Source of the DNA: a virus
Virus record (IMG/VR): IMGVR_UViG_3300039159_000118
Location: 1 to 35,814 of that record
Strand: one strand, 5' to 3'
DNA: 35,814 bases
The position numbers and the translations under genes were made by a program. Shown here in pieces: positions 16,995 through 24,781 of the stretch (position 1 is the stretch's first letter; each line of letters begins with the position of its first letter). The notes under the pieces are model-generated. The model was not told the origin of the DNA and did not search any database. It was given only the letters and a program-made list of their open reading frames with translations.

Positions 16995-18577
16995 GCTGGA
17001 ACCTCTTGGGGTTGTGGTTGTGCAGCAGCGTCCCCGGCCAGCTTCACAGCGCCGGGAATCGCCTTGTCTACCATCGACTGCTGCTGAGCGGCCTGTCGTG
17101 CGGCCTGTACGTCCTCTTCCGAACGGACAAGCCCTGGAACGTTGAGTGCGAGCTTTGTTGCCCGAGTCGTGAAGTAGACGCCAGGGTTGATGTACTCTTG
17201 AACAGCTTGGGGTCCGAGGGCTTGTGCCGCGCCCGCAACGAACACATCCAGCTTGTTCAGGTCTGCCCCTCGTCCGAGAGCTTCGAGTCCTGTGACGATC
17301 TGAAGGCTCACTGACTTGTCGGGCAGAGATGGAATCGAGCCGTCCTTCTGCATCTGGAAGAGCATCACCGACAACAGCGGGCGCTGTACCTCTTCCGCGA
17401 GAATCGAGTAGGTTCCCCCGAGCGAGCTATCAAGCTCTTGCGCGGTGTAGCGAATCTCTTCTGCGGTCACACGCTCAGCCTGTCGCGTCTCGTTGATGAG
17501 GAACGCGGATTTCAGCCGATCTTCGACGCCCTTCGTCACACCGGCTACGACTTGGAAGTCCGCGAACTTGTCAAGCTGCAACGTGTTCACGTCTTCCTTA
17601 CGTCCCGGCACGAAGTCGCCGCTGCGAGCCTTCGCTAGCTTCTCGGCCTTCGTTGCGGTTCCCGGCTCCACGAGGAAGAGAATCTTCGCAGCAGCGTCAG
17701 CGAAGCGCATGACCGCGCCTTGCCCGCCTTCTGCTGAGCGCAAGTCACCGAGGTATTCCTCACAGTGTCCGCGCCCGTAGTCCTCTCCATCGAGCCGCTG
17801 CCACCGAAGCGCGAGCCACGGGCAGCGATCCACCGGATATGTGCCTTCGGACTTCGGCACGCGCTCCCCGAGGACTTCCTGATAGATGCGGAACTTCTTC
17901 GCCTTGCCGTCACGCATGATGCGTGTGTAGAGAAAGATCGGCTCTTCATCCGACTCTTCCTCTCCTGGCGCTGCGGCTGCTGCTGTCGATGCACTGCGCT
18001 TACGGTCGATGATCTCGCGAACGACTTCGGGCACCGTCTCGCGATCTAACTCTTCCTTCAGCACAATGTCGAGGACATCCCCGGCACCATCGCGCTTCAC
18101 GACATATTGATCCATCTTGTAGAATCGGAGCTTCCCCTTCGGCATGATGAACAGCAGGACATTGCCTGCCACGATCAGTTGCCGGAGTGCCTGAAAGAAG
18201 GGACTGCGAAGCCCTTTCGATTCCATCAGCGATGTGGCTTCGCTCTCGATGTCCGTCAGCGCCTTCTCGAACTCGCTCGGCACGGTCGGATCATCCGGCG
18301 CGGCCTGCTGAAGTTCCTGCTGCACAATCCGCGACATACGGAGGCGAAAGAACGACGTACCGGGGGGGAGCAGCGCAAGCAGCAGCTTCGCCGCCAGGGT
18401 GTTCACGCCCCGTGCGCCAATGGAAGACCACGGGGTTTCAAGCTCGGCACCTGACGCGAGGCCCGAAGGCGGCATCAGATGCGGGATGGTGTACTGAGAG
18501 CACTCCCGCGCCCGCTTGAGAAAGTTCTCGCGGACGAGGGTGAGGTTCAGATACCGAGTCTCTGCGGTCTGTGCCAT
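16991..18577 (-). CDS. Portal / head-tail connector protein (T7 gp8-like)
   Basis: At 528 residues this matches T7 gp8 (536). The N-terminal part contains ECSQYTIPHLMPP and TPWSSIGARGVNTLAAKLLL, with LLPPGTSFFRLRM, all characteristic of T7-type connectors, and the central region holds YPVDRCPWLALRWQRLDGE and YGRGHCEEYLGDL. The C terminus is Gln/Ala/Pro-rich and disordered (AAAQPQPQEVPA). The dodecameric portal sits at one vertex and is the channel for DNA packaging and exit. The start overlaps the preceding stop (TAATG). Confidence 0.95.
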   Translation of the reverse strand: MAQTAETRYLNLTLVRENFLKRARECSQYTIPHLMPPSGLASGAELETPWSSIGARGVNTLAAKLLLALLPPGTSFFRLRMSRIVQQELQQAAPDDPTVPSEFEKALTDIESEATSLMESKGLRSPFFQALRQLIVAGNVLLFIMPKGKLRFYKMDQYVVKRDGAGDVLDIVLKEELDRETVPEVVREIIDRKRSASTAAAAAPGEEESDEEPIFLYTRIMRDGKAKKFRIYQEVLGERVPKSEGTYPVDRCPWLALRWQRLDGEDYGRGHCEEYLGDLRSAEGGQGAVMRFADAAAKILFLVEPGTATKAEKLAKARSGDFVPGRKEDVNTLQLDKFADFQVVAGVTKGVEDRLKSAFLINETRQAERVTAEEIRYTAQELDSSLGGTYSILAEEVQRPLLSVMLFQMQKDGSIPSLPDKSVSLQIVTGLEALGRGADLNKLDVFVAGAAQALGPQAVQEYINPGVYFTTRATKLALNVPGLVRSEEDVQAARQAAQQQSMVDKAIPGAVKLAGDAAAQPQPQEVPA

Positions 18578-18780
18578 TACAAGCGAGGCAGCAGAGGGTT
18601 GAGCATTCCACTACGCAGGGACGAAGCCGTCTGCGGTGCCGCTGCCTGTCCTGCCTTCGGCATGGCGTCAGCCGCCACAGGGAGACGGAGGCCGAACAAG
18701 GGCATCGCGTCCGGCAAGGCCGGGGGAGCGGCCTTCAGTGTAGCCGCCACATTCGCAGGCGGCGAGTTCGAGATGCACAT
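18577..18780 (-). CDS. Small virion protein with MCxS start (T7 gp7.3-like position)
   Basis: The 67-residue product starts MCISNSPPANVAATLKAAPP and is rich in Pro and Ala, ending SSLRSGMLNPLLPRL. Short Pro-rich proteins starting Met-Cys-(Ile/Phe)-Ser directly before the portal gene are common in T7-like phages, and T7 gp7.3 (tail-associated, needed for adsorption) has this place. I start at the ATG at 18780, 4 nt after the previous stop, rather than at an upstream GTG that overlaps that gene. The stop overlaps the portal ATG. Confidence 0.75.
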   Translation of the reverse strand: MCISNSPPANVAATLKAAPPALPDAMPLFGLRLPVAADAMPKAGQAAAPQTASSLRSGMLNPLLPRL

Positions 18781-18784
18781 GAGT

Positions 18785-18976
18785 TTAGGTTTTGAGGGTG
18801 CGCGATGCAGCGTCCTCCGCGTCATTCGCGAGGGCCTGCTGTGCGCGGGCGAGGATGTGCTGTTTGCCAGCGTCGAACATGATCTGCGACTTTGAGGTGT
18901 GCGGTGTAACGGGCTTCACTGCACACTCAGTCGCTAGCCAGTCGAGGACGCCCTGAGAGATCGGAGATCGGCTCAC
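18785..18976 (-). CDS. Small unknown protein, first gene after promoter P2
   Basis: I do not recognise this 63-residue protein. The sequence is SRSPISQGVLDWLATECA at the N terminus, then a basic and Ala-rich helical part (GKQHILARAQQALANDAE), typical of small phage structural or accessory proteins. The longest start, GTG at 18976, would be only a few nt after the predicted start of P2 transcripts, leaving practically no leader; the ATG within SQIMFD (codon 33) is an alternative start giving 31 residues. Confidence 0.6.
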   Translation of the reverse strand: MSRSPISQGVLDWLATECAVKPVTPHTSKSQIMFDAGKQHILARAQQALANDAEDAASRTLKT

Positions 18977-18978
18977 AC

Positions 18979-19004
18979 GCCCTACTCAACGGTATGGACT
19001 ATTA
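18979..19004 (-). promoter_or_regulatory. Putative phage RNA polymerase promoter P2 (late / virion block)
   Basis: This 26-bp sequence agrees with P1 (31364-31389) and P3 (28173-28198) at 18 positions; all three share ATACCKTTGRRTARRGC on the minus strand. P1 and P2 share 17 unbroken bases. It overlaps the stop of the gene before it and lies ahead of portal, scaffold and capsid genes. A start near the GGGC at about 18982 would resemble the GGG start of T7-type promoters. Confidence 0.7.
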
Positions 19005-19303
19005 CAATCGTCCTCTTCCCGCTCAGGAGCGACCGTTGCCTTGCCCGCCGCCCACACTCGCAGGACACGGCCATGCTGCGCCTTCCGGTGACTCTTCCGA
19101 TAGCCGATGAAGCTCAGCCCGAGACGAGAGGGGAGCGCCCCAAGCGCCGAGACGAGGCTGAGGGACGCGTCAGCCGCCAGAAGGCCAAGTCGTTCGGCCT
19201 CGTCACGGACATCAGCGATAGTGATCCCCACAGGCCCCACACGACGAGCCATGCGAACGACGAGCGGTTCGAGCAATCGAAGAGTGTTCTCTGTCTCACT
19301 CAT
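18986..19303 (-). CDS. Unknown protein, last gene before promoter P2
   Basis: The 105-residue protein has an acidic-to-helical N half (MSETENTLRLLEPLVVRMAR, then ITIADVRDEAERLGLL) and a basic C half (FIGYRKSHRKAQHGRVLRVW). The helical segments followed by a basic beta-like stretch could be a small winged-helix DNA-binding fold, but I see no clear family signature. The ATG overlaps the previous stop (ATGA), and its last codons form part of promoter P2. Confidence 0.75.
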   Translation of the reverse strand: MSETENTLRLLEPLVVRMARRVGPVGITIADVRDEAERLGLLAADASLSLVSALGALPSRLGLSFIGYRKSHRKAQHGRVLRVWAAGKATVAPEREEDDCNSPYR

Positions 19304-19662
19304 ACCATCCCCGCACGAGAGGCGCGGCGTGCCATCTTCTCTTCACGGCGCTGCACGGAGCGGAGATGTTGACGTGTGCGGCTTACTGCAATCGAGACGA
19401 CATCAGCGTCCCGCCGACCGAAGACCGTATCGAGGATGACGCGCCGGAGGATTGCCTCAGAGCGAAGCAGGACGAAGAAGGTAAGAGCGAGCACCATCGA
19501 GGCGATCCAGTATAGGCCGCACAGTGGCGCGAAGAGGAACGTGAACACGATGAGGCCGAAGAACTTGTTCCGCAACACGCCATCGCGTGAGTACGAGTTC
19601 CAATAGCCGACAGCGGTGAGGGCTGTGAGCACGAGGTATCCAACAACGAATGCGGTGAGCAT
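19300..19662 (-). CDS. Membrane protein with a basic cytoplasmic tail
   Basis: This 120-residue protein starts with a hydrophobic segment (residues 3-20, TAFVVGYLVLTALTAVGY), then a short polar loop, then a long hydrophobic region (about 33-67, KFFGLIVFTFLFAPLCGLYW and VLALTFFVLL) that could form two TM segments, and ends in a very basic tail (QHLRSVQRREEKMARRASR). A three-TM class I holin is one possibility; a superinfection or host membrane-modifying protein is another. The ATG overlaps the stop of the DUF6378-like gene (TGATG). Confidence 0.75.
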   Translation of the reverse strand: MLTAFVVGYLVLTALTAVGYWNSYSRDGVLRNKFFGLIVFTFLFAPLCGLYWIASMVLALTFFVLLRSEAILRRVILDTVFGRRDADVVSIAVSRTRQHLRSVQRREEKMARRASRAGMV

Positions 19663-20168
19663 CAGACGTTCTCCGAGAGTCGTTCGGCACAGCGAGCGTA
19701 GCCCGCAATGTCGAGAATGTTGTCGCGCTGTGGCTTGTGCGTATCTCGCACGAGCTTCATGCCGATCATCAGCCGAGCAACGTCGCGGTCTGAAATCGCT
19801 GCGTTATCCTTCAGCTTCTCCTTCAGCAGCGTCGTCCACACTTCCGCGATCTTGCCGAAGTTGTGGCGCGGGTGATCGTAGCTGTCGTTCCGGTCGCCCC
19901 CGTTGCCGGTGATCTGATTCGCTTCGACGAGGATGTTCTGTGCGGGAGGGCCTTGTATATAGTCGGGAACCGCAACCTCTTCGACGTAGAAGAGCGGATC
20001 GCTCTTCTTGTCATACGCTCCTTCGAGGCCGAACTTGTTGCGGTATGCGCGGGCCTTCTCTTCAGCCGTGCGGTTCGTCTCGCAATTCCAATAATACTGA
20101 GCGCAACCACACGGGCACAGGTCGGATGCCCTCTCTACTTCTGTTTGAGTGTTTCTCGCGATCCCCAC
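19662..20168 (-). CDS. DUF6378-like protein with Cys-rich N terminus
   Basis: From the GTG at 20168 the product is 168 residues. The C-terminal 85 match the DUF6378 pattern of phages: RNDSYDHPRHNFGKIAEVW, then SDRDVARLMIGMKLVRD and DNILDIAGYARCAERL, a helical fold with acidic and His residues that may be related to MazG-type nucleotide pyrophosphohydrolases (inference). The N-terminal part has LCPCGCAQYYWNCE, four Cys that might bind a metal. I chose GTG because AGGAG lies 8 nt upstream, inside the end of the exonuclease gene; the longer frame to 20294 has no such signal. The gene overlaps the exonuclease end by 34 nt. Confidence 0.8.
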   Translation of the reverse strand: MGIARNTQTEVERASDLCPCGCAQYYWNCETNRTAEEKARAYRNKFGLEGAYDKKSDPLFYVEEVAVPDYIQGPPAQNILVEANQITGNGGDRNDSYDHPRHNFGKIAEVWTTLLKEKLKDNAAISDRDVARLMIGMKLVRDTHKPQRDNILDIAGYARCAERLSENV

Positions 20169-21028
20169 AGTCGAATCTCCTGCGTCTTCGGGTTGTAGTC
20201 GCTGTGCCGCAGGATGCGAGCGCAACGCGCCATCGTCAATGCGTACTCTTCCGAGAGGCCCTTCGAGGCGTACACAGACTTCACGATCTCCCATCGGTTA
20301 GTGGATTCCTCTTCAGCTTCGATCCACTCTTCGATCATCTCGCCCTTGCGAGGGCCGCCCTTCATCGCTCGCGTCTGCTTCACGAGCACGCGGTTCGCAT
20401 CGAGCAGCTTCTTCGCAGTGACGAGGCCGCAGCCGGGAACGCCCGGGTATCCGTCTGTAGGGTCGCCGGAGAGCGTCTGGATCAGGTGCAGGTACTGCGC
20501 CTCATCGTCCGTCGTGTGGTCGATGTAGTCTTCGAGCGTTGTTGAAGGGTCAAGCGTCATCATCTTGTGCGCGTGCATCTCGTTCAGGTTGAAGCCAGGA
20601 ACGGTCTGCAAGTCCTTGTCAATAGAGATGATGAGCTTCTGATAGCCGGGGAAGAAGTCGGGGTCCGTCGCGAGGATGCCGAGTACGTCATCGCCTTCGA
20701 GCGTCGGGCGCGTGTAAACGACACCAATGTCCGTCAGGTACTCCTTCAGTTCTGGCAGGCACAGGGGCTTCCGTACAGCCTTGCGGTTGCTCTTGTACTC
20801 CGGGTACACGCCGAAGCGAAAGTTCGGAGACGAAGAGAGCGCAATGTGTACCGACTCTGCATTCAACGCCGCCTTGAAGTAGGCGATGCGTTCTACGAGA
20901 CGATCACGCGCCTCGTTAAAGTGCGAGTGAAGGGTCCAAGTGTCCTCATCCCACTGGATAGGGACTTCGCACGCGGCAGCAATCTGGTAGCACCAGACAT
21001 CGCCGTCGATCAGCAGGACTCTTTTCAT
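20135..21028 (-). CDS. 5'-3' exonuclease (T7 gp6-like, flap nuclease family)
   Basis: The 297 residues (T7 gp6 has 300) show the FEN-type nuclease motifs: RVLLIDGDVWCYQ at the N terminus, the arch region YPEYKSNRKAVRKPLCLPEL, acidic metal ligands in TRPTLEGDDVLGILAT and IISIDKDLQTVPG, and the helix-hairpin-helix segment LSGDPTDGYPGVPGCGLVTAKK. In T7 this enzyme removes RNA primers, degrades host DNA and aids recombination. The ATG overlaps the preceding stop (ATGA). Its place between polymerase and virion genes agrees with T7 gene 6. Confidence 0.93.
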   Translation of the reverse strand: MKRVLLIDGDVWCYQIAAACEVPIQWDEDTWTLHSHFNEARDRLVERIAYFKAALNAESVHIALSSSPNFRFGVYPEYKSNRKAVRKPLCLPELKEYLTDIGVVYTRPTLEGDDVLGILATDPDFFPGYQKLIISIDKDLQTVPGFNLNEMHAHKMMTLDPSTTLEDYIDHTTDDEAQYLHLIQTLSGDPTDGYPGVPGCGLVTAKKLLDANRVLVKQTRAMKGGPRKGEMIEEWIEAEEESTNRWEIVKSVYASKGLSEEYALTMARCARILRHSDYNPKTQEIRLWGSRETLKQK

Positions 21029-21240
21029 GTTACGGGGTTCTCTCCGGTAGGCCCGAGGCCGCAGTAGAAGTAGAAGTCAGTCGTGCCGTCACGACAGGTG
21101 AGGTCTTCGACTGACTGAAGCTGATAGGACCAGCCTCGCTCTTTCAGCAGCCTATTGTGAAAGAGAAATTGGGGGGTGTGCTGGCGAACGTCTGCGTGCA
21201 GCGGCCCGCCGACATACACCGTCTTAAACGTCTCCGGCAT
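21025..21240 (-). CDS. Small unknown protein (GG-P-L-type)
   Basis: The 71-residue product starts MPETFKTVYVGGPLHADVRQ and has an aromatic C-terminal half (DGTTDFYFYCGLGPTGENP). VGGPL near the N terminus is a recurrent feature of short phage beta-rich proteins, and the next gene upstream has VGGLFDG in the same place, so the two may be diverged copies. I start at the ATG at 21240, which overlaps the end of the preceding gene by 17 nt; the stop overlaps the exonuclease ATG. Confidence 0.7.
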   Translation of the reverse strand: MPETFKTVYVGGPLHADVRQHTPQFLFHNRLLKERGWSYQLQSVEDLTCRDGTTDFYFYCGLGPTGENPVT

Positions 21241-21469
21241 CGCCCGCCACTCGCAGCGAATACACCGTCTCGAATGCACACGACACGCCGACCACAGTAG
21301 GAGCAGGCAAGTCGAGGGTCACACGGTCGTACATCAGCGTCTTCATGCTGATCGTGCCATCGTCTTCGCTCTGAGAGAGGCCGGTCGCGAAGGCAATCGA
21401 GGAAAGACCATCAGGCGTCTCTACGAACATGCCGTCGAACAATCCGCCGACGATGCGGTACTTATTCAT
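21224..21469 (-). CDS. Small unknown beta-rich protein
   Basis: The 81-residue product starts MNKYRIVGGLFDGMFVETPD and continues with alternating hydrophobic and polar residues that suggest beta strands (VTLDLPAPTVVGVSCAFETV). No family is recognised beyond the VGG-x-x-DG start shared with many short phage proteins. The ATG overlaps the previous stop (ATGA), so it is coupled in a run of small genes between phosphoesterase and exonuclease. Confidence 0.7.
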   Translation of the reverse strand: MNKYRIVGGLFDGMFVETPDGLSSIAFATGLSQSEDDGTISMKTLMYDRVTLDLPAPTVVGVSCAFETVYSLRVAGDAGDV

Positions 21470-21642
21470 GGGGAGGCCCGCAACGCTGCGAGGACTTCGG
21501 AGAGGTTAGCGCGTGCGGCCTCGTCAGTGGGGCCGTACGCAATCCTGTTGCTCCCCGCGAACCACACTGTTGCGAGATACTTGCGGGAAGGCTGTTCCCG
21601 GCGAATCAGGTTCACTGCGAATGTTGTCGTCGTCTCATCCAT
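21466..21642 (-). CDS. Small unknown protein
   Basis: From ATG at 21642 the product is 58 residues: MDETTTTFAVNLIRREQPSR, KYLATVWFAGSNRIAYGP, then an amphipathic helix TDEAARANLSEVLAALRASP. The strand-strand-helix layout resembles small beta-beta-alpha phage proteins. Longer TTG and GTG starts exist in frame (to 21741) but lie inside the inverted-repeat element at 21663-21753, so I prefer the ATG. There is no SD. Its stop overlaps the next ATG. Confidence 0.65.
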   Translation of the reverse strand: MDETTTTFAVNLIRREQPSRKYLATVWFAGSNRIAYGPTDEAARANLSEVLAALRASP

Positions 21643-21662
21643 TGGGTTGTGTGAAGTGCGCG

Positions 21663-21753
21663 TGCCGGTAGGGGTTGCAGGACACACCACCCCTGATAAG
21701 TCTGATCCCTGTCTCGCATGAGTGTCTGACAGGGCATTCAACCTCTACCGGCA
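21663..21753. repeat. Long inverted repeat with inner hairpins (possible structured RNA or regulatory element)
   Basis: Fifteen bases at 21663-21677 pair with 21739-21753; the one non-Watson-Crick position is G-U if the plus strand is transcribed and A-C if the minus is. Inside are a 7-bp hairpin (21707-21713 with 21728-21734) and a 4-bp one (21678-21681 with 21692-21695), giving a junction-like fold. It fills the 118-nt gap between two small genes. No known ribozyme or riboswitch core was recognised. Confidence 0.6.
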
Positions 21754-21760
21754 ACACGAG

Positions 21761-21925
21761 TTAGTTCGAGCGACGCCGCATCGCCCTGTTGATCTTGGTG
21801 AGCCGTTCGATGAGTTCCCTGAGACGCCGCACGGCCACCATATCACCGGCACGCCGTGCATGACTCTCGTTGTGCTGCGCCACTGCAAGCTGCTCCGCAG
21901 CGTCCGGGTAACAGATGCCGTCCAC
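21761..21925 (-). CDS. Small basic helical protein (54 residues)
   Basis: This short gene starts with GTG at 21925, 3 nt after the phosphoesterase stop, with AGAGG 9 nt upstream. The product begins MDGICYPDAAEQLAVAQHNE and ends in a strongly basic amphipathic helix (VRRLRELIERLTKINRAMRR). The helix could bind nucleic acid or a partner protein. A longer frame in another phase (81 codons, 21745-21990) covers the same DNA but overlaps the phosphoesterase deeply and has a low-complexity Ser/Arg product, so I reject it. Confidence 0.7.
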   Translation of the reverse strand: MDGICYPDAAEQLAVAQHNESHARRAGDMVAVRRLRELIERLTKINRAMRRRSN

Positions 21926-21928
21926 GAG

Positions 21929-22855
21929 TTACTTCCTCTTTGCTTTGGAGTCGGGTGTAGCGCGGAGCACCTGTCCGCGAAAGATTGCAATGCCGTTGTC
22001 GATCACGACGGGTTCGTACGAGCGAGCACCGGAGTCGATGTCGATGGTGACGACTACGCAGCCCTGAAGCCAATCAGGTGACGATGTGTACTCCGGGTTC
22101 AGCTTCATCAGCGTTCCCGTTTCGAGCCAAGCGTGATAGCCGTGCGAGTTGCGATGCGAGAATAGCGACAGCCGGTGCGTGTGGCCCGAGGCCCCGCTCC
22201 GTCCGTACTTCCGAAACTCTGCATTCGCGGTGTAGCCTGCATTCTGCCGCACGATGCTTCCGTGCTTGACCACATGCCCCGGCAGGATGTTGTTGTTCTT
22301 CCCCTGCTCTTCGTACGGCACGAACTCAATGTCGAGTTCTTCGAGGCCGAGCAGCCGGGGCCATGTGAGTTCCTTCTTGACGTTCGTGAGCGCGGCAAGA
22401 GCGGCAGCAGGGCCGAACATATTCCACAGCACACGAGTCAGCCTGTTCTCGTGATTGCCTTCGAGCAGAACGAAACGAGCCGAAGGAGCCGCGTACCGCA
22501 TCCGTGCAAGGTGAAAGCGGGAGCCGTCGATCTCGTCTTGCAGCGTCTCCGTTCGCTCGGGGTTCGAGCGGAACTTCTCGCTGAGCAGGGCCGCGTCTAC
22601 GAGATCGCCCATGCACACAAGCAGTGTCGGCTGTAGTAGGGCTGCAAGCGCCTCTACGACACGCACAGCCCTCTCATCCTGGAAGGGATAGTGTACGTCA
22701 CCCCACAGAAGGGCGATCATGGTATGGGGGTTCGTATCGAGCTTCGCCGCCTTTGGGAATTGCACCGAGAGGCAGGGAACCGGCAAGCGAAGAACGGGCG
22801 CTGCTGCCGCGTATAGAGCCGCCTCTTCGTCGAGGTAAGGCGAATCTTCAGACAT
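21929..22855 (-). CDS. Calcineurin-like metallophosphoesterase
   Basis: The 308-residue protein has the complete metallophosphoesterase motif series: GDVH (52-55), GDLVD (83-87), GNHE (133-136) and GHTH near residue 223, which bind two metal ions. The family hydrolyses phosphomono- or diesters; the substrate here is unknown, though a DNA-end or nucleotide role is plausible because the gene lies between DNA polymerase and exonuclease. The first 35 residues (MSEDSPYLDEEAALYAAAAP...) precede the fold and look like an extension. The ATG is 21 nt after the polymerase stop with no SD. Confidence 0.9.
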   Translation of the reverse strand: MSEDSPYLDEEAALYAAAAPVLRLPVPCLSVQFPKAAKLDTNPHTMIALLWGDVHYPFQDERAVRVVEALAALLQPTLLVCMGDLVDAALLSEKFRSNPERTETLQDEIDGSRFHLARMRYAAPSARFVLLEGNHENRLTRVLWNMFGPAAALAALTNVKKELTWPRLLGLEELDIEFVPYEEQGKNNNILPGHVVKHGSIVRQNAGYTANAEFRKYGRSGASGHTHRLSLFSHRNSHGYHAWLETGTLMKLNPEYTSSPDWLQGCVVVTIDIDSGARSYEPVVIDNGIAIFRGQVLRATPDSKAKRK

Positions 22856-22876
22856 CGAGAATTGTGAAAGAGTGAC

Positions 22877-24781
22877 TTAGTGAGTGTCAGCCCACGATTG
22901 GCCGAGTGAAGCCGAGCCGTCGAGAGGACACCGAAAGGAGAAGCGTTCGGTCTGCTTCTGGATTGTGCTGATGGCGAACTGTGTTGCGAGGTCTGCGATG
23001 TCGGGGCGCACGGCGACTTGGATTTCGTCGTGGACCCAAGCACACGCAGCCCACTTACCCTTCCATCCCTGCGAGCCGAAGGAGCGGTGCATCGCTTCTG
23101 CGTAGTCCACGATCCACGACTTGCAGATGATCGCGCCGGTTCCTTGCAGCAGCGTGTTGAGTGCCGCGTGTTGGTGCCGCACATACGCCTTGCGGCCATC
23201 GGGCAGGTAGAGGTAGCCTATCTTCTTGGCGCGGGCCTTGACGCCCTTCGTGAGCAGCCCGAGAGCCGGGAGGCCCTGCTCGAACTTCTTGCGGAGTTCC
23301 TTCCCGATCTTCTTTTGGCTGGCTTCACTAGACAGCGGTTCGAGAATGCTGCCGAGCTTGGCGTCTCCGGCTCCGTAGAGGTAGGCGTAGATGAATGTCT
23401 TGGCAGCATCGCGGCCTGCCTTGCCACTCAGCCCGAGCGCGTCTCTGTTGACGCTGTGAACGTCCGTGCCGTCTTCTGACTTCCCATGCACCACAGTCAG
23501 GCCGTACGCCCCGCCATCGTACCGCGCCATGAAGTGTGCGAGACACCGGAGTTCGAGGCCCGCTGCATCGGCCCCGAGAAGCCGCCATCCCCGAGGAGCG
23601 ACGAACAAGCCGCGACAGTCAGCCCCATAGGTCGTTCCCATCTTCGGGACTTGCCCCATGTTCGGGCTACTGTGTGTCCCGCGATGCGTCACGGCACCGT
23701 TCTGATTGATGCGACCGTGAATGTGCTCCATGCCGGTCAGCTTGCCGCCTTGATACTCTTTCGAGGTCAGGAACTTCAGCCACGCCTTGTTCCCCTCTGC
23801 GGACATCCCGATCAGCTTCTCCGTCTCGAAGTTGTCTGCGAGCAGGGCCGCTTCGGGGTACGCCATCGCACGAAGAATGTCGTCGTCAATCTGTGGCTCG
23901 CCTGTTGTTGTGAAGTCCGCAGGCTCCCATCCGTATCTCTGATTCAGCCGGTGTGCGATATGGGGCCGGGAGGTTGGATTGAACTCCACCACCTTCCGCT
24001 TAATGAACGGGACGCCTTCGACGTATCCTCTCGTGCGGTTGTTGCGCTTCGGGATGAACACTTCTTCGACGGTTCCAGGCGGGAACACTTCACCGAGCAC
24101 CTTCCGCGTTGCGTCCCGCTTGGCCGCAAGTTGTGCGTACAGGGAGGCGAGCTTATCCGCGTTGACCGGGAAGCCGTTGCGTGTCTGTGCCGAGAGGTAG
24201 TGCGCGAGCTTGTGTTCGATCTCCGCTGCCAGCGGAAACTCCGCAATCCCCGGCGCGACGATCTTCTGGAACAGGGTCCAGGTGACGCGAGTATCCTGCA
24301 CGCAATAGACTTGCATCTCAGGCGTCCATGTCGCCCACTTGTTCGCCTCGTCGGGGGGCGTGAAGCTCCCCTTGTGCAGCCGGAGCCTGTGGCCCCACGC
24401 TTCGAGCGAATGCCGCCCGATGAACTCACCGGGAAGACGCTTACGCCGCCACAGCGCCATGTCGCTCTCTGCGATGTGTGCGTGCAGGAAGGACGCCGAG
24501 ATGAAGGTGTCAATGTGATCCTTCGGCGGAACCCATCGCGGGTACAGCTTCTCAAGGACCGGCACATCGTAGCCGATGCTGTTGTGCCCTATGATACATG
24601 ACGCAGTGGAGAGCATATCAAGGCCCCTCTCGATGTCGGCGTAGGCCGCGTCGTGAGCGCAATTCAATATGCCCTTGCCGGTGTCGGCATCTCGCAGCAC
24701 GAGCGAGTGAACCTTTGTGGCTTCCGTCAGCAGGCCGTCCGTCTCACAGTCGAACACGATACGCCCGCCGTTGTCAGCCAC
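22877..24781 (-). CDS. DNA polymerase, family A (T7 gp5-like)
   Basis: The 634-residue protein carries an N-terminal proofreading exonuclease (VFDCETDG, Asp11/Glu13; IGHNSIGYD, 64-72) and a T7-type polymerase domain with motif A ADAAGLELR (404-412), motif B RDAAKTFIYAYLYGAG (457-472) and motif C VHDE (583-586), ending in the usual terminal His. T7 gp5 is 704 residues. Most of the deficit is in the thumb: between TVEEVFIPKR (237-246) and VVEFNPTSRPHI (264-275) only about 17 residues occur where T7 has the thioredoxin-binding insertion. The start is GTG, overlapping the primase stop (TAGTG). Confidence 0.95.
   Translation of the reverse strand: MADNGGRIVFDCETDGLLTEATKVHSLVLRDADTGKGILNCAHDAAYADIERGLDMLSTASCIIGHNSIGYDVPVLEKLYPRWVPPKDHIDTFISASFLHAHIAESDMALWRRKRLPGEFIGRHSLEAWGHRLRLHKGSFTPPDEANKWATWTPEMQVYCVQDTRVTWTLFQKIVAPGIAEFPLAAEIEHKLAHYLSAQTRNGFPVNADKLASLYAQLAAKRDATRKVLGEVFPPGTVEEVFIPKRNNRTRGYVEGVPFIKRKVVEFNPTSRPHIAHRLNQRYGWEPADFTTTGEPQIDDDILRAMAYPEAALLADNFETEKLIGMSAEGNKAWLKFLTSKEYQGGKLTGMEHIHGRINQNGAVTHRGTHSSPNMGQVPKMGTTYGADCRGLFVAPRGWRLLGADAAGLELRCLAHFMARYDGGAYGLTVVHGKSEDGTDVHSVNRDALGLSGKAGRDAAKTFIYAYLYGAGDAKLGSILEPLSSEASQKKIGKELRKKFEQGLPALGLLTKGVKARAKKIGYLYLPDGRKAYVRHQHAALNTLLQGTGAIICKSWIVDYAEAMHRSFGSQGWKGKWAACAWVHDEIQVAVRPDIADLATQFAISTIQKQTERFSFRCPLDGSASLGQSWADTH

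Noticed and set aside
21663-21753. tRNA or hammerhead ribozyme
   Set aside because: No TTC loop, anticodon arm or CUGAUGA/GAAA core; only the general junction-like shape remains.
21745-21990. Minus-strand 81-codon frame over the end of the phosphoesterase
   Set aside because: Ser/Arg-rich and deeply overlapping; the 54-residue GTG gene with a proper SD in the other frame fits better.
23486-24601. Long plus-strand frame (371 codons) opposite the DNA polymerase
   Set aside because: Antisense to a clear polymerase gene; composition is what GC-rich reverse strands give, with no motif.
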